DNA of 30,389 nucleotides from an uncultured Oscillospiraceae bacterium (GTDB lineage Bacteria > Bacillota > Clostridia > Oscillospirales > Oscillospiraceae): assembly GCA_934622035.1 (NCBI GenBank), contig CAKTVG010000028.1:1-30389 (forward strand), written 5' to 3'. Within the stretch, counting starts at the first letter, position 1. Each line of letters opens with the position of its first letter. A program made the position numbers and the translations under genes. Below the pieces are notes generated by a model that did no database searches, had not been told where the DNA came from, and saw only the letters and a list, made by a program, of their open reading frames with translations. Below are positions 16,564-24,600 of the stretch, in pieces.

Positions 16564-17280
16564 ATGTGGAATGTTCTGATTGTGGATGACGAGCCGGCCG
16601 AACGCCGGGGAATCGAGACGCTCCTGCGCCGCCGCGCCCTGCCGCTGCAAATCTGGCAGGCCGCCGACGGTGAGGAGGCGCTTGCGCTCGTGAAAAAGCA
16701 GAAGATCGATCTGCTGATCTCCGATGTCAAGATGCCGAAGCTCAACGGCCTGGAGCTGACGGAGCGCATTCGCCAGAAGGATGAGCAGATGATCATCATC
16801 ATCCAGAGCGCCTACGACGATTTTGAATATATGCGGCGAGCCATCCGGATGCGTGTGGACGACTACATTCTCAAGCCGGTGTCGATCTCCGAATTCGACG
16901 TGATGATCGACTCCGCGCTTCGGACGCTGGCAGAGCGCCAGGGCAACGCGTCTGCGCGGGAGAACAGCGCGGTCGAGGAGGTGTGCCGCCTGATCGCGGC
17001 GCATTACGGTGAAAACATCGGACTGGAATGGCTCGCTGAGCGGGTGGGCCTTTCCGCGAACTACCTCAGCAGCCTCTTCAAAAGCGAAATGGGCCAGGGA
17101 CTGACGCAGTACCTGTGCGCCTACCGCATGGAGCAGGCAAAGCTTCTGCTGCTGCACACGAACCTGCGCATTGCGGAGATCGGCGAGCGCGTCGGCTATC
17201 CGAACACCTCCTATTTCTGCCAACAGTTCAAGCGCTTTTTCGGCGTGACGGCGAACAGCATGCGGGAGAATGAGAAATGA
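16564..17280 (+). CDS. YesN-type response regulator (receiver plus AraC HTH)
   Basis: A 238-residue cytoplasmic response regulator. The receiver domain (about 1-120) has the acidic pair D8-D9, phospho-acceptor D54 in SDVKMP, S82 and K104 in DYILKPVS. The last 100 residues form an AraC-type DNA-binding domain (IGLEWLAERVGLSANYLSSL, then IAEIGERVGYPNTSYFCQQF). It overlaps the kinase gene by four bases (ATGA), showing a coupled pair. YesMN pairs usually control carbohydrate uptake genes beside them, so the operon that contains it is the likely target. Confidence 0.93.
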   Translation: MWNVLIVDDEPAERRGIETLLRRRALPLQIWQAADGEEALALVKKQKIDLLISDVKMPKLNGLELTERIRQKDEQMIIIIQSAYDDFEYMRRAIRMRVDDYILKPVSISEFDVMIDSALRTLAERQGNASARENSAVEEVCRLIAAHYGENIGLEWLAERVGLSANYLSSLFKSEMGQGLTQYLCAYRMEQAKLLLLHTNLRIAEIGERVGYPNTSYFCQQFKRFFGVTANSMRENEK

Positions 17281-18944
17281 AAAAACTGACGCAGCTTTTC
17301 CGCAACATGAAGCTTTCGCTCAAGCTTCTGGTATCCTATGTGCTGATCGTGGCGGTGGCCATTTCGGGCATGGCGGCGATCCTCTACCGCTCTGCGCACG
17401 AGCAGCTCAGAAACGGTGCGGAGCAGATGCTGGCACAGGCGGCGCAGAGCGCAGGGGATACCCTGCGCGAACGCTGCATTCGGGTCGAACGCTCCATGAG
17501 CTATCTGGCAACGGATACCTACGTCCAGCGCATCATCAATGAGACGAACTATCTCAGCGAGTACCAGAAGGCATATGACGTCAACAACTATCTTGAACCG
17601 ACGATCATCAGCGTCATGGAGCAGAATCCGTTGATTTCCGGCATCGATTTTTTCACCTACGGCGAGGTGAAAAACACCCGCATTTTCCTGCGGGATCTGG
17701 GGGAGAACGCGGACAATCCGCTCTTGCAGTGCGGCGAGCAGCCGGTGTGGCACTGGGACGGCGAAAGCATTACCGCAGCGCGCGTGATTGCCAATATTTG
17801 GCAGCCGAACCGCTCTGCCGTGATGCTCGTCACGCTGGATTTCGGAGAGCTGTTGGGGAATCTTCTGCCGGAAATGGAGCTTGACTGCGCACTGCGCCTC
17901 GAGGATGCCGAAGGCAGCCTGATCCTGGCGCAGTCCGGTGTCGCCAACGAGGCGCGCTGGGAGAAAGCGGAGCACATCCGCCATGAATGCACGCTGGAGG
18001 GCAGCGGCTGGCGCCTGACCGTTGAGGGCGATACCTCTGCGCAGACGCAGGCAGTCCCCTCGGAGGTGCTGCTCTCCATGGGCCTGATCCTTGCAGGGCT
18101 GTGCCTTGTGATGCTGCTGATTGCCTGGCGCTTTTCCGCCGGAATTTCCTCCCGGCTGGACAGCCTGCACCGGCAGGTCAGCCGGGCGGTCACGGAGGAG
18201 TACCAGAGCGACATCGCGTCCAATGACCGCGATGAGATCGGCGAGATTACCAACGCCGTCGGCGATATTGTGCGCGAGACGCGCCAGCTGATGCAGCAGA
18301 CCTACCAAAGCGAGTTGGACCGGCGCGAGGCGCAGATTCAGGCGCTTCAGGCGCAGATCAATCCGCACTTTCTTTACAACACCCTTTCCAATCTCAATTG
18401 GCGGCTGATCGCCAAGGGAGACGAGGAGGGCAGCCGCCTGGTCACGGAGCTTTCCAAATTCTACCGTCTGAGCCTGAACGGCGGAGAGATTCTCTCCACG
18501 ATAGAGGATGAATTGCAGCACGTCGGCATTTATATCCGCCTGTACTGCGCCACGCACGAGGGCAGCGAGCCGCAGGTTCTCTGGGAAGTGGACGAGGGCC
18601 TCGGCGCGTGCAGAATTCCGGGAATGGTTTTGCAGCCGCTGGTAGAAAATGCCTTTGCGCACGGCCGCCCGGAGCGCGGGCCTGCGGTGGTGAAGCTCAG
18701 CGTCTGCGAGAAGGACGAGCGGGTTCTTCTGAGCGTGGAGGACAACGGCCCCGGCCTGGAATGGGAGGGCAGAGACTGCCTTCCGGCAGAAATGTTCTTT
18801 CAGCGCTACGGCGGCTACGGCCTGCGCAATGTCTACCGCCGCCTGGAGCTCCTTTTTGACGTTCCCTGCACCATGAGCTTCCGCCCGTCCGAGCTCGGCG
18901 GAACGGCGGTGGTGCTTCGTATCCCGCTGGAATGCGGACAATAA
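17277..18944 (+). CDS. YesM-type sensor histidine kinase
   Basis: A 555-residue membrane kinase. A first transmembrane helix lies near residues 13-36, followed by an extracellular sensor of about 220 residues, a second helix near 262-282 and a HAMP linker. The His_kinase block follows, QINPHFLYNTL with the phospho-acceptor His364, and then an ATPase domain with LQPLVENAFAHG (N box) and VEDNGPGLEWEG (G box). This is the YesM/LytS-like subfamily paired with AraC-type regulators. The extracellular sensor may read free glycan or a loaded binding protein. It is encoded inside the operon it probably controls. Confidence 0.93.
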   Translation: MKKLTQLFRNMKLSLKLLVSYVLIVAVAISGMAAILYRSAHEQLRNGAEQMLAQAAQSAGDTLRERCIRVERSMSYLATDTYVQRIINETNYLSEYQKAYDVNNYLEPTIISVMEQNPLISGIDFFTYGEVKNTRIFLRDLGENADNPLLQCGEQPVWHWDGESITAARVIANIWQPNRSAVMLVTLDFGELLGNLLPEMELDCALRLEDAEGSLILAQSGVANEARWEKAEHIRHECTLEGSGWRLTVEGDTSAQTQAVPSEVLLSMGLILAGLCLVMLLIAWRFSAGISSRLDSLHRQVSRAVTEEYQSDIASNDRDEIGEITNAVGDIVRETRQLMQQTYQSELDRREAQIQALQAQINPHFLYNTLSNLNWRLIAKGDEEGSRLVTELSKFYRLSLNGGEILSTIEDELQHVGIYIRLYCATHEGSEPQVLWEVDEGLGACRIPGMVLQPLVENAFAHGRPERGPAVVKLSVCEKDERVLLSVEDNGPGLEWEGRDCLPAEMFFQRYGGYGLRNVYRRLELLFDVPCTMSFRPSELGGTAVVLRIPLECGQ

Positions 18945-18960
18945 CACGGAGGAAACGTGG

Positions 18961-21639
18961 ATGAAACCAAAGAAAATCTATTATCTCAACGGGACGCACT
19001 GGGACCGCGAATGGTATAAGACCTTTCAGGGCTTCCGGTATATGCTCACCGGTGTGATCGACGAAGTGATTGAAACGCTGGAGGCGGATGACAGCTTCCA
19101 TATGTACATGCTCGACGGGCAGACAGCCGTGCTCGACGATTATCTGGAAATCGAGCCGGAAAAGCGCGAACGGCTGAAGGCGCTGATCGCGGACGGCCGC
19201 ATCGCCGTCGGCCCGTGGTACACCATGCCGGATGAGTTCCTGCCCTCCGGCGAAAGCCTGATACGCAATCTGCTGCTCGGGCATGCCAAGGCGAAGGAGT
19301 ACGGCGCGAAGGACGCGATGAAATACGGCTATATCTGCGATATTTTCGGCCACATCGCGCAGATGCCGCAGATTTTTGCGGGCTTCGGCATCCGCGGCGC
19401 GCTGATGCAGCGGGGCAACAATATGGACACCTGCCCGGTGCATTTTCGCTGGGTCGCGCCGGACGGCACGACCTGCATCGCCTACCGTACGCCGGAGGAC
19501 ATGGGCTACGGCGCGTTCTATCGCTACGCAACGGAGCCGTACAACATGGGCTGGGACAAGGATCTGGAGCGCCTTTTTGAGCGCGCGGTCAAGGAGATCG
19601 ACCGTGAGTGCGAGGGCCTGAATGAGCCCTATCTCGTCCTGCATGACGCGCTGGATCACCAGCACATCACCAAGGCTGCGCCGTGGCTTGCGGAGCGCCT
19701 TTCCGAGCACTACGGCTGTCCGGTGGTGTTTGAAACGCTGGACCATCTGGCCGATTCCCTCTGGGAGCGCAGGGAGGAGCTTCCCGCCAAGCACGGCGAG
19801 CTTGCCGAAACCGCGCACATGGACATCGGCACAAATATCCTGCTGACTTATGTTCTTTCCAGCCGCTATGATATCAAAAAGGAAAATGACGGCGTGCAGA
19901 ATCTCTGGGAGCGCTGGGCCGAGCCGCTTTCCGCCATCCATGCCATCGAGGGCAGGGCAATCCTGCCGCGCTACCGTGATGTCGCCTATCTCGAGCTGAT
20001 GCGAAATCATGCGCACGACTCCATCTGCGGCTGCGCCGTCGAAGAGGTGCACCGCGATATGCACTATCGCTTCCGCCAGGCGCGGACGATAGGCGAGGAA
20101 ATCGTCATGGACTGCCTGCGGCAGGATGCCGCCTGCGTCAAGGCGGGTGAGCACGGGACGGAAATGATCGTCCGCGTTTTCCAGCCGCTGCCCTATGAGG
20201 GAAAAGCAACCTATCGCCTGGCGCTCAGCTTCCCGGAGGACTTCCGGCCGAAGTACTCCGAGGGCGAGCGGGAATATGAATGGAAGAATTCCTTCCTGAT
20301 CTACGACGAAGAGGGGAACGAGGTGCCCTACACTCTCGTTTCCATCGAGCGCGGACGCATCGTCAATTCCGCCACGCTCTACAAGGCCGACCGCTACACC
20401 GTCTGCATCAACGCGGCGCTGCGGCCCATGGGCTATACGGAGTTCCGCGTCGTTCCGGCAGAAAAGGGTGTGCGCACGCGCTACATCATGGGCCAGACGA
20501 CCGGCCGCCTGACGGCGGAAAACCGCTTCCTGTGCGCTGCCGTCAATGCCGATGGCACGCTCAGCCTGACGGACAAGCGCACCGGGCGCCGCTTTGAAAA
20601 CCTCCTGTCCTATGAGGACGGCGCGGACATCGGCGACGGCTGGATGCACATCCGCCCGGCGGCAGACAGCATTTTCTTCGGGCCGGGACAGGTCCTGGCG
20701 CTGGAAAAGGTCTACGACGGCCCGGCGGAGACGGCCTTCCGAATCACGACGCAGTTCCTCCTGCCGGAGAAGGTCACGGCGGAAAACGGCGGCTTGCAGC
20801 GCAGTGAGCGCCTTTCGCCCGTTACGATCCGGACGCTGGTTCGCCTCGGCGCCGAGAACGACTTCCTTGACGTGGAAACCGAGGTGGAGAACACCGTGCT
20901 TGACCACCGGCTTCAGGTCTGCCTGCCGACGGATGTCAAAACGGATACCTATCTTGCCGGGCAGGCCTTTGCCATGCTCGAGCGGCCGGTCGGCGCGGAT
21001 GGCGCGACGACGCACTGGAAGGAGCCGCAGTACGGCGACCGCAACTTCAACGGCGTGGCCATGCTGCGCGACGAAAACGGCGGCCTTGCCTTTGTTTCCG
21101 GCGAGGGCCTGCACGAGGTCAACGCCATGGCCGACACGCGCCGGACGCTGGCGGTGACGCTCTATCGCGGCTTTGCGAAAACCATCGGCAACGACGACTA
21201 CGCACAGATGGATGGCGAGCTGCTGGGCAAGCTCCGCTTTGCCTATCGCATCCTGCCCCTGACGCCGCAGACGACGGAGGGCCATGTGCTGCGCTGCCGC
21301 GACGGCTTGCAGGCAGGACTCCGGCAGTACACCATGCTGGTGGAAAAGGACTATGCGCCCGCGAATGAGAAAGGCTTTGCCAGCCTGGCGGGTGAGCACC
21401 TTCTGCTGTCCGTCCTCAAGCGGCCGGAGAATCTGGAGAAGAACGCGGTAATCGTCCGCGTCTTCAACGCCTCGGACGAAAATGCCGCCGGAACGCTTCG
21501 CTTCCGCCGTGAAATTGCCGGCGCATGGCTGACGAATCTTCTCGAAGAAAAATCGGCAGAGGAGGCGTTCGATGGCCACAGCATTTCCATACATCTCGAA
21601 CCCCGCAAGATACAAACCCTTCGCATTCTTCTGAAATAA
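18961..21639 (+). CDS. GH38 alpha-mannosidase
   Basis: An 892-residue enzyme of glycoside hydrolase family 38, zinc-dependent retaining alpha-mannosidases. The N-terminal catalytic domain starts YLNGTHWDREWY (zinc ligands H13 and D15) and has the nucleophile D127 in YICDIFGHIAQMPQ. The middle domain has RNHAHDSICGC (H350/H352, one of them the last zinc ligand). The C-terminal beta domains end in EPRKIQTLRIL as usual. There is no signal peptide, so it should act in the cytoplasm on imported oligosaccharides. The ribosome binding site GGAGGAAA lies just upstream and the gene follows the kinase by 16 bases. Linkage specificity is not predictable, but GH38 makes alpha-mannosides the best substrate guess for the whole locus. 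Confidence 0.93.
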   Translation: MKPKKIYYLNGTHWDREWYKTFQGFRYMLTGVIDEVIETLEADDSFHMYMLDGQTAVLDDYLEIEPEKRERLKALIADGRIAVGPWYTMPDEFLPSGESLIRNLLLGHAKAKEYGAKDAMKYGYICDIFGHIAQMPQIFAGFGIRGALMQRGNNMDTCPVHFRWVAPDGTTCIAYRTPEDMGYGAFYRYATEPYNMGWDKDLERLFERAVKEIDRECEGLNEPYLVLHDALDHQHITKAAPWLAERLSEHYGCPVVFETLDHLADSLWERREELPAKHGELAETAHMDIGTNILLTYVLSSRYDIKKENDGVQNLWERWAEPLSAIHAIEGRAILPRYRDVAYLELMRNHAHDSICGCAVEEVHRDMHYRFRQARTIGEEIVMDCLRQDAACVKAGEHGTEMIVRVFQPLPYEGKATYRLALSFPEDFRPKYSEGEREYEWKNSFLIYDEEGNEVPYTLVSIERGRIVNSATLYKADRYTVCINAALRPMGYTEFRVVPAEKGVRTRYIMGQTTGRLTAENRFLCAAVNADGTLSLTDKRTGRRFENLLSYEDGADIGDGWMHIRPAADSIFFGPGQVLALEKVYDGPAETAFRITTQFLLPEKVTAENGGLQRSERLSPVTIRTLVRLGAENDFLDVETEVENTVLDHRLQVCLPTDVKTDTYLAGQAFAMLERPVGADGATTHWKEPQYGDRNFNGVAMLRDENGGLAFVSGEGLHEVNAMADTRRTLAVTLYRGFAKTIGNDDYAQMDGELLGKLRFAYRILPLTPQTTEGHVLRCRDGLQAGLRQYTMLVEKDYAPANEKGFASLAGEHLLLSVLKRPENLEKNAVIVRVFNASDENAAGTLRFRREIAGAWLTNLLEEKSAEEAFDGHSISIHLEPRKIQTLRILLK

Positions 21640-21675
21640 CCGGAATTTCAAAATTTGAAAAAGGGAGATAGTAAC

Positions 21676-24600
21676 ATGAAAAAACGGATCGCATCCCTGC
21701 TCCTTGCACTGGCGCTGCTGCTTCCGATGTTCTCCGGCGTGCTGCCGGCACGCGCGGAGGCTGCGCCTGCCATTGCCCTCTGGATCAACGGAACCTGGTG
21801 CGCTGCACAGGATCTCTCCGGCAGCGGTGAAACCTGGGTCAGAATCCCGATCGACAAGGCACTGCTGAAGGAGAATGATACGAACTATGTCCGTATCACG
21901 ACGAACGTTGCCAACGGCGACACCGAAGCCAAACAGGCGAGTCTGTATTTCACCAACTCGACGTGGAGCAATTCCTTCCTGTCCGAGCAGATCTGGGTGG
22001 ACGACAACTGGACCGGCTTTACCGACAAGCAGGCGAATTTCTACATCGCAGGCTGGAACGGCAGCCAGTGGCAGCGAATCCACGACGACATCGACACCGG
22101 CTACCGCACGGACAGCTCTCATGTGCTGGGCAAGAACAGCGACGGTTCGCACACAAACTACGCCCGCAATATCTGGACCGGTGCAAACACGCTGGCCAAG
22201 TACACGAACTACTGCGTGATGGTGCACATGAACCTTGGCGCAGAGCTGACGACGCACACGGACAACAGCGCCCTTTTCCCCGCGGCGAACTATCACAGCT
22301 GTGAGCTCTGCGACCTCTGCGGCGGCTGCAAGGCCTCCGACTGCAAGCTGAATCATGTGCGCTGCAACGGGCACGAGGCGGCAAGACCCGCCGTCCGCCT
22401 GCGCTTCAACGGGCAGTGGTACGGCCTGTATCTGAACGACGCCGTCGGCACGGACGGTCAGTGGCTCTCCGTTCCCGTCAGCATGGACGGACTGAGCGCC
22501 GGAACGACCTATCAGCTGGCTGCCAGCAGCAACGTGGTCAGCGGCGGCAATTTTGACGATACCAGCATCGATTTCTACGCAACCAACGCGACAGACGGAC
22601 TGGAAAGCTATGTTACGAACGACCGCTGGTGCGACGGCGGCTGGAACGGCTATACTGACCGCAACGTCAACCTGAAGCTCGAGGGCTGGAACGGTCACGA
22701 GTGGATCGACCTGAACGCCGCAAAGCCCGGCTATGCGCAGGATCAGACGACCGTCCTTGGCCAGTTCTCCAACGGCACGTGGTATAACCCCTGCCGCAAT
22801 ATCGTCCTCGGCGATCTGACCGGCATCGAGGCCATGCGCGCCAGCGTGCAGGTGCATGCGGGCAAGGAGCTTACGACGATCAGCGACTATAAGGAAGAGA
22901 GCTTTGCCTCCTTCCCGCAGCCGCAGGAGGTCAAGGAGCACGGGATGTGCCCGCAGCATCCGGAGTCCTGCTCCGTGATCGGCTGTCCGCGCAACACCTG
23001 CGCCGACCTGCATCACTGCGTGCTCTGCCCGATCTGCGGCAAGTGCAAGGATACGGACTGCGGCTGCGAGCATGAAAAGTGCCCCGGCGAGGCGGCGCTG
23101 CGTCTGCGCTTCAACGGGCAGTGGTACGGCCTGTACCTGAACGAGGCCATCGGCACGGACGGCCAGTGGCTCTCCGTTCCCGTCAGCATGGACGGCGTGA
23201 ACGCCGGAACGACCTATCAGCTTGCTGCCAGCAGCAACATTATCAGCGGCGGCAATCTGACCGACACGAGCATCGATTTCTATGCAACCAACGCGACAGA
23301 CGGGCTGGAGAGCTTCCTCACAAACGACCGCTGGTGCGACGGTGGCTGGAGCGGCTATGGCGACCGCAACGTCAACCTGAAGCTCGAGGGCTGGAACGGC
23401 CACGAGTGGATCGATCTGAACGCTGCGAAGCCCAGCTATGCGCAGGATCAGACGACCGTTCTCGGCCAGTTCTCCGACGGCACGTGGTACAATCCCTGCC
23501 GGAATATCGTCCTCGGCGACCTGACCGGTATTACCGCCATGCGCGCCAGCGTGCAGGTGCATGTGGGTAAAGACGTCTCCCCGATGAGCGACTACAAGGA
23601 GGACGAATTTGCCGCCTTCCCCGCGCCGCAGGAGGTCACGAAGCACAAGATGTGCCCGCAGCACCCGGATTCCTGCGCCGACGAAAGTTGCCCTTATCAT
23701 ACCTGCGGCGATCTGCATCACTGCGCTTTCTGCGATGTCTGCGGCAAGTGCCTGGATACGGACTGTGGCTGTGAGCATGAGAAGTGCACGATGGATGCAG
23801 AATCCTCTCTGCGTGTGCGCGTCAATCAGTCCTGGTACGGACTGAACGTCTCCGGCCTGAGCGGCACGCAGTGGGTTTATGTCCCCGTGGACATCACCAA
23901 GCTGAATGAAAATGCGGAGAACCATTTGGCGCTGTCCTCCAACGTCAGCAATCTGGCTGACCTCAGCGAGCACAGCGTGGACGTCTATTTCACCGCGGCG
24001 GAGGAAAGCGACAGTTTTACAACGGATCACCGCTGGTGCGACGAAAACTGGGTGCAGTACGCCGACCGCAACGTCAACATGTCCCTCGAATTCTACGACG
24101 GCGAGAAGTGGGTACCCGCTTCCCAGGAGACGTATGCGGAGGATTACCACACGGTCATTGGCCTCTTTGCACCGGAGAACAAGTGGTACAATTTCTCCCG
24201 CAATGTAGAGCTGGGCGAGCTGACGAAGTATTCTGCGGCGCGTGTGGCGGTGCAGGTACACGTAGGCGAACGCCTGAACGTGATCGACGACTACACGGAA
24301 GAGCAGTTTGCAACCTTCCTTTCTACCTCTCTTGCGGCCGAAAAGCCCTCCGGCGATTTGCAGAATCACGTTGTTCTGCACCGCACCTCTGCGGCTGCGC
24401 CCGCCGCGCCTGCCTCCGGCAGCACGAAGGGCCGCGAAAATGCGCATCTGCGCGTCCGCCTGAATGGCGAATGGTATGAGACGGCGCTGGACGGTATCGT
24501 GACGGACGAGAACGGCATGGCGTGGGTCGCGGTGGATGTGCCCGCCTCCCAGCTGCGCTCATCTGCGGAAAATCAGGTGCTCGTCAGCAGCGACGTCAAT

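Noticed and set aside
22939..23787. Cys clusters considered as ferredoxin-type iron-sulfur domains
   Set aside because: The spacing does not match CxxCxxCxxxCP, and the protein is secreted with a signal peptide, which makes an iron-sulfur cluster unlikely.
18697..24447. Very long minus-strand open frame opposite the kinase, GH38 and surface protein genes
   Set aside because: It spans three real genes in antisense, lacks any recognisable domain and is full of Arg/Ala/Val typical of mirrored GC-rich codons.
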